From contig NZ_MUJK01000001.1 of assembly GCF_002906155.1 (NCBI RefSeq), forward strand, positions 930,001 to 994,000: a stretch of 64,000 nt of DNA, written 5' to 3'. The translations under genes and the position numbers were made by a program. Positions 42,902 through 51,524 of the stretch are shown here, piece by piece (the stretch's first letter is position 1; each line of letters starts with the position of its first letter). The notes under the pieces were generated by a model. That model did not search any database. It worked only from the letters and a program-made list of their open reading frames with translations, and was not told the DNA's origin. This DNA is from Pseudomonas laurylsulfativorans (lineage in GTDB: Bacteria; Pseudomonadota; Gammaproteobacteria; Pseudomonadales; Pseudomonadaceae).

Positions 42902-44086
42902 TTATTGACGCGGTAGAAACTTCAGGTCGCTCGGGGCGTCCATCGGCAGTTTTTGTACCGTTTTGCCCAGCAGACCGGTCCTGGCATCGCGTTCGACGAC
43001 GACGATCTGGTTGCTCTTCTGGTTGGCGATCAACAGGAACTTGCCACTTGGATCGAGGCTGAATTCCCGCGGATGATCGCCCTCCACCGCCCGGCGTTGC
43101 AGCTCCTTGAGGTGGCCGCTGGCCGGATCGATGGCAAACACCAACAGTTGATTGGCCGCACCACGGTTGCTGACGTAGAGGAATTTGCCATCAGCCGAGG
43201 CATGCAAAGCCGCCGCTGCCTTGTCTGAGACCGGTTGCCCGGCGGCCAGATCGACCATCTGCGTCTGTTTGAGTTGGCCGTCGTGGTAATCGAACACCGC
43301 TACTTGCGCGCTCATTTCCATGGTCAGCCAGGCATGTTTGCCATCGGCGCTGAACAGCAGGTGGCGCGGCCCGCTGCCCGGTGGCAGTTGCACGAATGCA
43401 GGGGTGGACGCGGTCAACGGCAGTTCCGGGTTGGCCTTGGGGTCGAAGCGGTAGGCAAACACCTTGTCGGCGCCCAGGTCGTTGGAAAACACGTATTTGC
43501 CATCTGGCGACGAGATGGTCGAATGCACATGAGCCGACGCCTGGCGTTCGGGATTGACCCGACTCGCCGGGTGGCTGCTCATCTGCACCACGGGTTTGAG
43601 CTTGCCATCGACCGTCACCGGCAATACCGCAAGAGTGCCGCCTGGGTCTTCGGCCACCGAGTAATTGCTGACGAACAAATGGCTACCATCCGCGCTGAGA
43701 CTGGAATGGGTCGGCTCGTTGCCCAGGCTTTGCACCTGGCTGATCAGGCTCAGCGCATGGGTCTTGGGATCGATAGCGTAACTGCTGACGCGCCCGACCG
43801 GATCGGTCTGGCCCGGGCCGTTTTCGTTGACCACGAACAGGTGTCGCTGATCTTTCGACAGGGTCAGCCACGACGGGTTTTCGCTCTTGATCACTTGCAG
43901 GGGCCTGGCATCAATCTGCCCGGTGCGGCTGTCGAACGCCAGGCGGTAGATGCCCTGGCTTTGACCGGCGGTGTAGGAGCCCACGAGCAGTTGATAGTCG
44001 TCGGCGGATGCAGCCTGGACGCCCATGGCGCCGATGCTGCCGGCCATCAACAGTGGCCAGAGGTTACGCATCGTCCTGGTCGTCAT
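42902..44086 (-). CDS. Secreted lactonase-family beta-propeller protein
   Basis: 394 residues if ATG 44086 is the start; ATG 44071 is an alternative. A signal peptide (core LWPLLMAGSIGAMGVQAASA) precedes a seven-bladed propeller of the 6-phosphogluconolactonase/Lactonase_7 type: LLVGSYTAGQSQGIYRL, PSWLTLSKDQRHLFVVNE, HVHSTISSPDGKYVFSNDLG, SGPRHLLFSADGKHAWL and HPREFSLDPSGKFLLIANQ. It should be periplasmic, so it is unlikely to be the cytosolic Pgl; a sugar lactonase role would fit the neighbouring aldonate genes, by inference. Its 5' end overlaps the upstream small gene by 23 nt. Confidence 0.9.
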   Translation of the reverse strand: MTTRTMRNLWPLLMAGSIGAMGVQAASADDYQLLVGSYTAGQSQGIYRLAFDSRTGQIDARPLQVIKSENPSWLTLSKDQRHLFVVNENGPGQTDPVGRVSSYAIDPKTHALSLISQVQSLGNEPTHSSLSADGSHLFVSNYSVAEDPGGTLAVLPVTVDGKLKPVVQMSSHPASRVNPERQASAHVHSTISSPDGKYVFSNDLGADKVFAYRFDPKANPELPLTASTPAFVQLPPGSGPRHLLFSADGKHAWLTMEMSAQVAVFDYHDGQLKQTQMVDLAAGQPVSDKAAAALHASADGKFLYVSNRGAANQLLVFAIDPASGHLKELQRRAVEGDHPREFSLDPSGKFLLIANQKSNQIVVVERDARTGLLGKTVQKLPMDAPSDLKFLPRQ

Positions 44087-44360
44087 CTTCGTTATCACCG
44101 CTGACGACATCGCCCAGGCACACCAATCGGTGTTCACCCGAGTCACCGGTGATCACCCAGCTTTGCAGCGTAGTGTCGAAGGTCGCGGCCTGGATCTGCG
44201 CCGGAGTGAACTCCCAGTGTTTGGCCACACGGCCATCCATGCATTCAATGTGCAGGTTATCAAACTCGTCGAGGGAGAATTCGAAGGCATGCAGCCCGTC
44301 GATTTCCACCATTCCGCAGTGTTCGAGGGCATTGAGCAAGGTGTCGGTTGGGGCAGTCAT
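44064..44360 (-). CDS. Small conserved protein, probably DUF5629
   Basis: 98 residues from ATG 44360. The sequence is acidic, with a beta-rich centre (HAFEFSLDEFDNLHIECMDGRVAKHWEFTP, QSWVITGDSGEHRLVCLGDVVSG) and an Asp-rich tail. I connect it with the Pseudomonas DUF5629 family by general likeness. It overlaps the lactonase start by 23 nt, so both may be co-expressed. Function unknown. Confidence 0.75.
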   Translation of the reverse strand: MTAPTDTLLNALEHCGMVEIDGLHAFEFSLDEFDNLHIECMDGRVAKHWEFTPAQIQAATFDTTLQSWVITGDSGEHRLVCLGDVVSGDNEDDDQDDA

Positions 44361-44427
44361 GGCAATCAGTCTTTGAATGGGAAAGCGCCAATGATAGCTC
44401 ATGCACCCAAACAGGGTTTCACACAAA

Positions 44428-44521
44428 CCTGTAGGAGCTGGCTTGCCAGCGATGAGGCCGGCACATCCAACCTCTTTGCTGACTGTCAGGCCGCCATCGC
44501 TGGCAAGCCTGCTCCCACAGG
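44428..44521. repeat. REPIN (GTAGGAGC class)
   Basis: CCTGTAGGAGCTGGCTTGCC and an inverted GGCAAGCCTGCTCCCACAGG unit with about 40 bp between, located between the small gene and the aldehyde dehydrogenase. Confidence 0.93.
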
Positions 44522-44536
44522 GATTGGGTCTGTCTG

Positions 44537-46117
44537 TTACAACCCGTCGCGCGATGGCTGCCCATCGACCAGCCGCTGGATACCCAGCGGATTGCCGTTC
44601 TTCAGCGCCTCCGGCAGCAAACTGTCCGGGTAGTTCTGGAAGCACACCGGGCGCAGGAAACGATCGATGGCCAGTGTGCCCACCGACGTACCGCGCGCAT
44701 CGGACGTAGCCGGGTAAGGCCCGCCGTGGACCATCGAATCGCAGACTTCCACACCCGTCGGATAGCCATTGAGCAGGATGCGCCCGACCTTCTGTTCCAG
44801 CAACGCAGTCAACCCGGCGAACTGCTCGAAGTCCTCCGGCTCGCCAATGAGGGTGGCGGTCAACTGGCCATGCAGGCCGTTCAAGGCGGCCGTGAGCTGC
44901 GCAGGGTCGTCCACTTCAACCACCACCGTAGTCGGGCCGAACACTTCCTCCTGCAGCACTTCATCACCGTCGATCAACAGGCTGACATCGGCCTTGAACA
45001 ACTGCGGCTGTGCCTGATTGCCCTGCTGCGGATTGCCGGCCAGATGCTCGATGCCCGAATGGGCGAGGAGTTTTTGCAACCCTTGGCCGTAGCTGCCCAG
45101 GGTGCCGGCGTTGAGCATGGTTTGCGCCGGCTGATCTGCCATCAACCCGGTCACTTGCTGCACAAAGGCGCTGAATGACGCCGAGCGAATACCGATGACC
45201 AAACCGGGATTGGTGCAGAACTGCCCGCAACCCTGCACCACCGACGCCACAAGGTCACGGGCAACCGTGTCGGCCCGCGCCTGCAATGCCTGGGGCAACA
45301 CGATCACCGGGTTGATGCTCGACATCTCGGCGAACACCGGAATCGGTTGCGCACGGGCCGCCGCCATGTCGCACAAGGCACGACCGCCCTTGAGCGAACC
45401 GGTGAAACCAACGGCCTGAATGGCCGGATGCTTGACCAGCGCCGCGCCGACGCCACCGCCGTAGATCATGTTGAATACACCGGCCGGCATCGCGGTTTTC
45501 TCGGCGGCGCGAATGATCGCGTCGGCCACTTGCTCGGCCGTAGCCATGTGTCCGCTGTGGGCCTTGAACACCACCGGGCACCCGGCGGCGAGCGCCGACG
45601 CGGTGTCGCCGCCGGCGGTGGAAAACGCCAACGGAAAGTTGCTGGCCCCAAACACCGCCACAGGTCCCAGGCCGATACGGTATTGACGCAGGTCCGGGCG
45701 AGGCAACGGTTGCCGTTCCGGCAATGCCCGGTCGATCCGTGCGCCGTAGAAATCGCCACGCCGCAGCACTTTGGCAAACAGGCGCATCTGCCCGCTGGTA
45801 CGTCCACGCTCGCCTTGAATCCGTCCTGCGGGCAATGCCGTTTCGCGGTAGACCACCGCGACAAAATCATCACTGAGGGCATCCAGCTCATCGGCAATGG
45901 CATCGAGAAACTGCGCCCGACGCTCCGCACTCAGACTGCGATAGACCGGATACGCGGCCGCCGCCGCGCAGGCCGCCGCATCGACTTCCTGCACTGTCGC
46001 CTGGGAAAAGTCGTGGGGCAAAGCCTCGCCCGTCGTTGCATCGACACTCTGCAACTTGACGCTGCCGGCAGCGCTGCGCTGGCCGCCGATGTAGTTGTGA
46101 CCAAGAATCCGGATCAT
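44537..46117 (-). CDS. 2,5-dioxovalerate (alpha-ketoglutarate semialdehyde) dehydrogenase
   Basis: 526 residues, the length of the KGSADH group of aldehyde dehydrogenases. Catalytic Cys301 (GCGQFCTNPG) and general base Glu264 (VFAEMSSINPV) are in place, as is the FGASNFPLAFSTAGGDTASALAAGCPVVFKAH segment of NADP-accepting members. It oxidises 2-oxoglutarate semialdehyde to 2-oxoglutarate, the last step of non-phosphorylative pentose/hexarate degradation. It lies 10 nt behind the FAH-family gene (with GAGGAA as ribosome site) and is the last gene of the leftward operon. Confidence 0.92.
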   Translation of the reverse strand: MIRILGHNYIGGQRSAAGSVKLQSVDATTGEALPHDFSQATVQEVDAAACAAAAAYPVYRSLSAERRAQFLDAIADELDALSDDFVAVVYRETALPAGRIQGERGRTSGQMRLFAKVLRRGDFYGARIDRALPERQPLPRPDLRQYRIGLGPVAVFGASNFPLAFSTAGGDTASALAAGCPVVFKAHSGHMATAEQVADAIIRAAEKTAMPAGVFNMIYGGGVGAALVKHPAIQAVGFTGSLKGGRALCDMAAARAQPIPVFAEMSSINPVIVLPQALQARADTVARDLVASVVQGCGQFCTNPGLVIGIRSASFSAFVQQVTGLMADQPAQTMLNAGTLGSYGQGLQKLLAHSGIEHLAGNPQQGNQAQPQLFKADVSLLIDGDEVLQEEVFGPTTVVVEVDDPAQLTAALNGLHGQLTATLIGEPEDFEQFAGLTALLEQKVGRILLNGYPTGVEVCDSMVHGGPYPATSDARGTSVGTLAIDRFLRPVCFQNYPDSLLPEALKNGNPLGIQRLVDGQPSRDGL

Positions 46118-46127
46118 GGGTAATTCC

Positions 46128-47120
46128 TCAAAGTGTACCGACGCTGCCGGGTTCGAAAGACGCTGCGACCGGTGCGATGCCGTTGATCAATGGCGCGCCG
46201 AATTCGGCCTGGGTGATCTCGAACACATCACCCGGCTGGGTGCGAATGCCATCGGCGAAGGACAGGGTCGCGGTGCCGAAAAAGTGGATGTGCACATCCC
46301 CCGGGCGCAGGAACTGGCTGTACTTGAAATGATGGAACTCCAGGTTGGCGAGGCTGTGGCACATGTTCGCCTCGCCACTGAGAAACTCGTTCTGCCACAG
46401 CACTTCGCCGTCGCGCAGAATGCGGCTGGTACCGGCCAGATGCTGGGGCAGTTCGCCGACCCGCAATTCCGGGCCGTAGCTGCAACTGCGCAGTTTCGAG
46501 TGAGCCAGATACAGGTAGTTCTTGCGCTCCATGACGTGATCGGAAAACTCGTTGCCCACGGCAAAGCCCAGTCGATACGGCTTGCCATCGTGACCGATCA
46601 CGTACAGGCCAGCGATTTCCGGCTCTTCACCGGCATCTTCGGCAAACGGTGGCAGCGGGAACGGCTGGCCCGGCCTGACGACGATGCTGCCGTCGCCTTT
46701 GTAGAACCATTCCGGCTGCACACCGGCTTCATCCGCCGCAGGCTTGCCACCCTCCACACCCCATTTGAAGATGCGCATGGTGTCGGTCATCGCGGTTTCG
46801 TCGCCACTTTGCTGGTGCATCTTGTCCCGGGCCGACGCGCTGCCCAGGTGGGTCAGGCCCGTGCCGCTGACCAGCATGTGCGCCGGGTCCACATGGTCCA
46901 GCGGCGGCAAGATGCGCCGTTGCGTCAGCAGTTCGGCGTAGTCATGGCTGATGCCCAGGCCCAGTGCCTTCACTTGTTGCTCAAGGCTTGCACCCGCCTC
47001 GATCGCCGCCAATGCCAGATCGCGAACGGTGCGCGCGTCCTGCACTTCACGGACCTGGTCTGCCTCGACCACGCCGACACGGCGTTCGCCGTTACTCAAT
47101 TCGAACTGAACCAATCGCAT
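46128..47120 (-). CDS. FAH-superfamily enzyme, AraD1/GguC-like (2-keto-3-deoxy-aldonate dehydratase)
   Basis: 330 residues from ATG 47120. The sequence MRLVQFELSNGERRVGVVE at the start and YAVGNEFSDHVMERKNYLYLAHSK-type core with HIHFFGTATLSFADGI belong to the GguC/AraD1 branch of the fumarylacetoacetate hydrolase superfamily. Members have been assigned as 2-keto-3-deoxy-L-arabonate dehydratase producing 2-oxoglutarate semialdehyde, which is the substrate of the next gene. This matches the pathway position between the dehydratase and KGSADH. Pathway assignment is inference from context. Confidence 0.87.
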   Translation of the reverse strand: MRLVQFELSNGERRVGVVEADQVREVQDARTVRDLALAAIEAGASLEQQVKALGLGISHDYAELLTQRRILPPLDHVDPAHMLVSGTGLTHLGSASARDKMHQQSGDETAMTDTMRIFKWGVEGGKPAADEAGVQPEWFYKGDGSIVVRPGQPFPLPPFAEDAGEEPEIAGLYVIGHDGKPYRLGFAVGNEFSDHVMERKNYLYLAHSKLRSCSYGPELRVGELPQHLAGTSRILRDGEVLWQNEFLSGEANMCHSLANLEFHHFKYSQFLRPGDVHIHFFGTATLSFADGIRTQPGDVFEITQAEFGAPLINGIAPVAASFEPGSVGTL

Positions 47121-47194
47121 GAATTTTCTCCTGTTAACGCAGAACCTGGGCAAACACGACTCCCACAGGGTCCGTGGTGATTTACTGTTTCCTG

Positions 47195-48517
47195 TCAGGT
47201 ACGGGACGCCCCACGCGCACTCGCCGCAAACTCATCGGCTGGCAGGACGTGTTTGCGTTCCAGCAGGCGATAGACGACGCCAGTCAGAATCAGGCCGAAC
47301 ACCATCACCCCGGAAAGGAAATACAAGCCGGACGCGAGATTGCCGGTGTACTCCTTCAACGCGCCGATCACGAACGGACCGAGGTAGCCGCCGAGGTTGC
47401 CCACCGAGTTGATCAAGGCGATTCCCGCCGCCGCACTCGCGCCGGCAAAGAATCGGCCCGGCAGGGTCCAGAACACCGCTGTGCAGGAGAACAGTGCGAA
47501 CGCCACCAGGCACAGCGCCGCCAGTTGCAGCACCGGCACCGACAGCCAGGCGCTGAGGAACAGGCCAATCGCACCTAGCACGTAAAGCACGGCGAGGTGG
47601 CCGTAGCGGTCATTCAAACGGTCGGAACTGCGTGGAATGATCAGCAGGCCGATGATCCCGAAGATGTACGGCACCGCTGAGACAAAACCGGTCACCAGGT
47701 CGCTGCCGCCGAACTGCTTGATCAAGGTCGGCAGCCACAAACCGAGGCCATAGATGCTCAGGGTTACCGGCAAGTAGAACAGCGCCAGCAGCAGGACACG
47801 CTTGTCCTTGAGTGCGTGCAACGGATTGCCGTGACGGGTCTGGCCATACGCGTCCAGATCCTTTTTCAACTCGCCACTGAGCCAGTCCTTTTCCGCCTGG
47901 TCCATCCACTTCACCTGTTGCGGACCGTCCGGCAACCAGCGCAGTACCGGCCAGGTCAGCAGGATCGCCGGGGTGCCGATGACGATGAACAGCCATTGCC
48001 AGCCATGCAGCCCCAACACGCCGTCCATGCCCAGCAAGCCGCCGGACAGTGGGCCGGTGATCACCATCGCGATGGGTTGGGAAAGGATGAACAGCCCGAG
48101 GATCTTGCCGCGATGGCGTACCGGGAACCATTGGGTGATGTAGTACAGAACGCCCGGAAAGAACCCCGCCTCGGCGGCACCGAGCAAAAAGCGCATCACA
48201 TAAAAGCTGTTCGGCCCCTGGACGAAGGCCATGCCGATGGTGATGGCGCCCCAGGTGATCATGATCCGTGCGAACCAGCGCCGCGCGCCAAAGCGATCGA
48301 GCATCAGGTTGCTGGGAATTTCCAGCAGGAAGTAGCCAATGAAGAACAGCCCGGCACCGAGACCGTAGGCGGCATCGCCCAGGCCGATGTCTGCGCCCAT
48401 GTGCAATTTGGCGAAGCCCACCGCGGAGCGGTCCACGTAGGCGATCAGGTACAGCAGGATCAGGAAGGGAATCAGTTTCAGCGTGATGCGACGGATAAGC
48501 CGCAGTTCCTGGCTCAT
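47195..48517 (-). CDS. MFS transporter, anion:cation symporter (sugar-acid) family
   Basis: 440 residues with twelve expected membrane segments; the N-terminus RRITLKLIPFLILLYLIAYVDRSAVGFAKLHM is characteristic of the ACS family (tartrate, galactonate, phthalate carriers). A cytoplasmic loop lies in the middle (about 195-235, QQVKWMDQAEKDWLSGELKKD). It is the first gene of the leftward operon with the FAH and KGSADH genes and is divergent from the dehydratase, so it most likely imports the aldonate or its sugar acid. Confidence 0.92.
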   Translation of the reverse strand: MSQELRLIRRITLKLIPFLILLYLIAYVDRSAVGFAKLHMGADIGLGDAAYGLGAGLFFIGYFLLEIPSNLMLDRFGARRWFARIMITWGAITIGMAFVQGPNSFYVMRFLLGAAEAGFFPGVLYYITQWFPVRHRGKILGLFILSQPIAMVITGPLSGGLLGMDGVLGLHGWQWLFIVIGTPAILLTWPVLRWLPDGPQQVKWMDQAEKDWLSGELKKDLDAYGQTRHGNPLHALKDKRVLLLALFYLPVTLSIYGLGLWLPTLIKQFGGSDLVTGFVSAVPYIFGIIGLLIIPRSSDRLNDRYGHLAVLYVLGAIGLFLSAWLSVPVLQLAALCLVAFALFSCTAVFWTLPGRFFAGASAAAGIALINSVGNLGGYLGPFVIGALKEYTGNLASGLYFLSGVMVFGLILTGVVYRLLERKHVLPADEFAASARGASRT

Positions 48518-48611
48518 GAGATCGGTCTCCGATTGTTGTTGTTATGGAACCTCGGGGGACGCCTCTCGCGAAATATTCGCCAGGGCCATCCCTCCGTTTG
48601 AGCGGACTATA

Positions 48612-48622
48612 TAGTATTACTA
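48612..48622. promoter_or_regulatory. Candidate FadR/GntR operator 1
   Basis: TAGTATTACTA fits the FadR-subfamily half-site pattern T-N-G-T-N3-A-C-N-A; the flanks extend it to ATAGTA-N-TACTAT, a perfect inverted repeat. It lies in the divergent region about 95 bp before the MFS start. Confidence 0.6.
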
Positions 48623-48686
48623 TTTAATCAACAACACTTCCAAATATGGGGATTTGAGCTTATGTTACGCCTCAGCTTGAACAATA

Positions 48687-48697
48687 TAGTCATACAA
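48687..48697. promoter_or_regulatory. Candidate FadR/GntR operator 2
   Basis: TAGTCATACAA fits the same T-N-G-T-N3-A-C-N-A pattern and ends 14 bp before the dehydratase ATG, so bound repressor would block that promoter or ribosome access. The centres of the two sites are 75 bp apart, about seven helical turns. Confidence 0.6.
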
Positions 48698-48711
48698 TAA
48701 GAGAATCGATC

Positions 48712-50448
48712 ATGTCTGATAAGAAACCCACCCTGCGCTCCGCCCAATGGTTTGGCACCGCCGACAAGAACGGCTTCATGTACCGCAGTTGGATGAAGAA
48801 TCAGGGCATCGCCGACCACCAGTTCCATGGCAAGCCGATCATCGGCATCTGCAACACCTGGTCGGAACTGACCCCGTGCAACGCGCATTTCCGCCAGATT
48901 GCCGAGCACGTCAAACGCGGCGTGATCGAGGCCGGCGGCTTCCCGGTGGAGTTTCCGGTGTTCTCCAACGGCGAATCGAACCTGCGCCCTACCGCCATGC
49001 TCACCCGCAACCTGGCGAGCATGGACGTGGAAGAAGCGATTCGCGGCAACCCGATCGATGGCGTGGTGTTGCTGACCGGTTGCGACAAAACCACTCCGGC
49101 GCTACTGATGGGTGCCGCCAGTTGCGATGTTCCCGCGATCGTCGTCACCGGCGGGCCGATGCTCAACGGCAAGCACAAAGGCAAGGACATCGGCTCCGGC
49201 ACTGTGGTCTGGCAGCTCAGCGAACAGGTCAAGGCCGGCACCATCAGCATCGATGACTTCCTCGCGGCCGAGGGCGGCATGTCCCGTTCGGCCGGCACTT
49301 GCAACACCATGGGCACCGCCTCGACCATGGCCTGCATGGCAGAAGCGCTCGGCACTTCCCTGCCCCACAACGCGGCGATCCCGGCCGTGGATGCGCGCCG
49401 TTATGTGCTGGCACATATGTCCGGCATGCGTGCCGTAGAGATGGTCCGCGAGGACTTGAAGCTGTCGAAGATCCTCACCAAGGAAGCCTTCGAAAACGCC
49501 ATCCGCGTCAACGCCGCCATTGGCGGCTCGACCAACGCGGTGATCCACCTGAAGGCCATCGCCGGGCGCATTGGTGTGGAGTTGGACCTGGATGACTGGA
49601 CCCGTATCGGTCGCGGCATGCCGACCATCGTCGACCTGCAACCGTCCGGGCGTTTCCTGATGGAAGAGTTCTATTACGCCGGTGGCTTGCCGGCGGTGCT
49701 GCGTCGCCTCGGTGAAGCCAACCTGATCCCGAACCCGAATGCCTTGACCGTCAACGGCAAGTCGATCGGCGAGAACACCAAGAACGCGCCAATCTATGGC
49801 GAGGACGAAGTGATCCGCCCCCTCGACAACCCGATCCGCGCCGATGGCGGCATCTGCGTATTACGCGGCAACCTGGCGCCACTGGGCGCGGTGCTCAAGC
49901 CTTCCGCCGCCACGCCCGAGTTGATGCAGCATCGTGGCCGTGCGGTGGTGTTCGAGAACTTCGACATGTACAAGGCACGGATCAACGACCCAGAACTGGA
50001 CGTGGATGCCAACTCGATCCTGGTGATGAAAAACTGCGGGCCGAAGGGTTATCCAGGCATGGCCGAAGTCGGCAATATGGGCCTGCCGGCCAAACTGCTG
50101 GCCCAGGGCGTGACCGACATGGTGCGCATTTCCGATGCGCGCATGAGCGGAACGGCGTACGGCACCGTTGTCCTGCACGTCGCCCCTGAAGCCGCCGCCG
50201 GCGGGCCGTTGGCCGCCGTGAAAGAAGGTGACTGGATCGAACTCGATTGCGCCAGCGGCCGCCTGCACCTGGACATCCCGGACGCCGAACTGGCGGCGCG
50301 CATGGCTGACCTGCAACCGCCACAGAACCTGATCGTCGGTGGGTATCGTCAGCTGTATATCGACCACGTGCTGCAAGCGGACCAGGGTTGTGACTTCGAC
50401 TTCCTGGTCGGTTGCCGCGGCGCCGAAGTACCGCGCCACTCTCACTGA
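48712..50448 (+). CDS. Aldonate dehydratase of the IlvD/EDD family (L-arabinonate dehydratase-like)
   Basis: 578 residues. Iron-sulfur ligand cysteines lie at 56 (SELTPC), 124 (LLTGCDKT) and 197 (SAGTCNTM), with Lys126 following the second. The start RSAQWFGTADKNGFMYRSWMKNQG is that of the L-arabinonate/D-galactonate-type subgroup rather than of IlvD or Edd; from memory the three cysteines correspond to those of the Rhizobium enzyme with a constant offset. It dehydrates an aldonate to the 2-keto-3-deoxy acid. The ATG is preceded by AAGAGA and candidate operator 2. Substrate (L-arabinonate, D-xylonate or D-fuconate-like) is not fixed by sequence alone. Confidence 0.9.
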   Translation: MSDKKPTLRSAQWFGTADKNGFMYRSWMKNQGIADHQFHGKPIIGICNTWSELTPCNAHFRQIAEHVKRGVIEAGGFPVEFPVFSNGESNLRPTAMLTRNLASMDVEEAIRGNPIDGVVLLTGCDKTTPALLMGAASCDVPAIVVTGGPMLNGKHKGKDIGSGTVVWQLSEQVKAGTISIDDFLAAEGGMSRSAGTCNTMGTASTMACMAEALGTSLPHNAAIPAVDARRYVLAHMSGMRAVEMVREDLKLSKILTKEAFENAIRVNAAIGGSTNAVIHLKAIAGRIGVELDLDDWTRIGRGMPTIVDLQPSGRFLMEEFYYAGGLPAVLRRLGEANLIPNPNALTVNGKSIGENTKNAPIYGEDEVIRPLDNPIRADGGICVLRGNLAPLGAVLKPSAATPELMQHRGRAVVFENFDMYKARINDPELDVDANSILVMKNCGPKGYPGMAEVGNMGLPAKLLAQGVTDMVRISDARMSGTAYGTVVLHVAPEAAAGGPLAAVKEGDWIELDCASGRLHLDIPDAELAARMADLQPPQNLIVGGYRQLYIDHVLQADQGCDFDFLVGCRGAEVPRHSH

Positions 50449-50479
50449 CATAACAGGTCCCTCCTGTCATACCAACACC

Positions 50480-50611
50480 TGTGGAGAGGGGGCTTGCCCC
50501 CGTTGGAGCGCGAAGCGCTCCCAATACGACCCACGTGTTTTGCCAGGCAGAACGCGTTGGCACGATTGCGGCTGCTGCGCAGCCGAGCGGGGGCAAGCCC
50601 CCTCGCCACAG
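50480..50611. repeat. Long inverted REP pair (GTGGCGAG class)
   Basis: TGTGGAGAGGGGGCTTGCCC and GGGCAAGCCCCCTCGCCACA bracket 132 bp with GCGCGAAGCGC and GGCTGCTGCGCAGCC inside, between the dehydratase and its probable regulator. Confidence 0.92.
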
Positions 50612-50695
50612 AGTGCTCATAGCTTTCGACTGATGCATCCCGCCGCGCCTGCTATCATGCGCGACACCTATTCGCACAGGATCGCGTCGTTTCCC

Positions 50696-51415
50696 ATGGA
50701 TTACCGCAAACCCTCCGACCGCAAAAGCATGCACTCGCGCATCGTCCAGGAACTGGGCATGCAGATCGTCTCGGGACGTTTCCTGCCGGACGACAAACTG
50801 CCCGCCGAAGCGCTGTTGTGCGAAGAATATGCGGTCAGCCGGCCGGTGCTGCGTGAAGCCACCCGAGTACTGGTTGCCAAGGGCCTGGTGTACTCCCGTC
50901 CGAGGGTCGGCACCGTGGTCAAGCCGCGCAAGGACTGGCACATGCTTGACCCGGACGTGCTGCACTGGTTGATGCAGAGCAGTCCGCAGAATCAGTTTTT
51001 CGACCTGCTGACCAGCGTGCGCAGCATCATCGAACCGGCCGCTGCCGCCCTCGCCGCGCAATTCGCCACGGAGGCGGACATTGCCTCCATCGGTGAGGCC
51101 TACCAGCGCATGGAAGCCGCCCCGACGCCGGAGGCGCTATTGCAGCCGGACCTGGATTTCCACAGTCGCATCGCCGATGCCACGCACAACGACTTGCTGG
51201 CCAACCTGTGCAACATGCTTTCGGTGGCCATCGCCGAAGCCTTGAAGCACTCGAACCAGCGGCCGAACCTGCATGAACTGGCGCTGCCCCGGCACAAGGC
51301 GATCCTGACCGCCATCGAAAACCGCGACGCCCTGGGTGCACGACATGCGACGCTGGTGCAGCTCGATGATGCGCGCAGTGCGTTGAATGTGGTGTTGGGC
51401 ACCGATCCTGCCTAA
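50696..51415 (+). CDS. FadR-subfamily GntR regulator of the aldonate cluster
   Basis: 239 residues from ATG 50696. The winged helix (about 12-75: IVQELGMQIVSGRFLPDDKLPAEALLCEEYAVSRPVLREATRVL) is followed by an all-helical FCD effector domain with the metal/ligand residues of the family (LDFHSRIADATHN, then HKAILTAIENRD and RHATLVQL). FadR-type regulators in such clusters usually repress and are released by a pathway intermediate. It lies downstream of the dehydratase on the same strand and would act on the two operators at 48612 and 48687. Confidence 0.92.
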   Translation: MDYRKPSDRKSMHSRIVQELGMQIVSGRFLPDDKLPAEALLCEEYAVSRPVLREATRVLVAKGLVYSRPRVGTVVKPRKDWHMLDPDVLHWLMQSSPQNQFFDLLTSVRSIIEPAAAALAAQFATEADIASIGEAYQRMEAAPTPEALLQPDLDFHSRIADATHNDLLANLCNMLSVAIAEALKHSNQRPNLHELALPRHKAILTAIENRDALGARHATLVQLDDARSALNVVLGTDPA

Positions 51416-51425
51416 ACGCCCCCCC

Positions 51426-51453
51426 CTGTAGGAGCCAGCAAGCCGGCTCCCAC
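51426..51453. repeat. Degenerate REP unit
   Basis: CTGTAGGAGCCAGCAAGCCGGCTCCCACA: a single imperfect palindrome behind the GntR gene. Confidence 0.75.
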
Positions 51454-51479
51454 AAAGGGGTGTTTATCTTCAGATGTAA

Positions 51480-51509
51480 AAAAGCCGCAACCCGAGGTTG
51501 CGGCTTTTT
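51480..51509. terminator. Bidirectional terminator between GntR and RND genes
   Basis: AAAAAGCCGCAACC and GGTTGCGGCTTTTT form a stem around CGA with T-runs on both sides, between the two convergent genes. Confidence 0.95.
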
Positions 51510-51524
51510 CATTTCAGCGATCAA

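Noticed and set aside
48678..48705. TTGAAC and downstream AT-rich bases as a sigma-70 promoter of the dehydratase
   Set aside because: No acceptable -10 hexamer at the right spacing could be fixed by eye, so no promoter is claimed.
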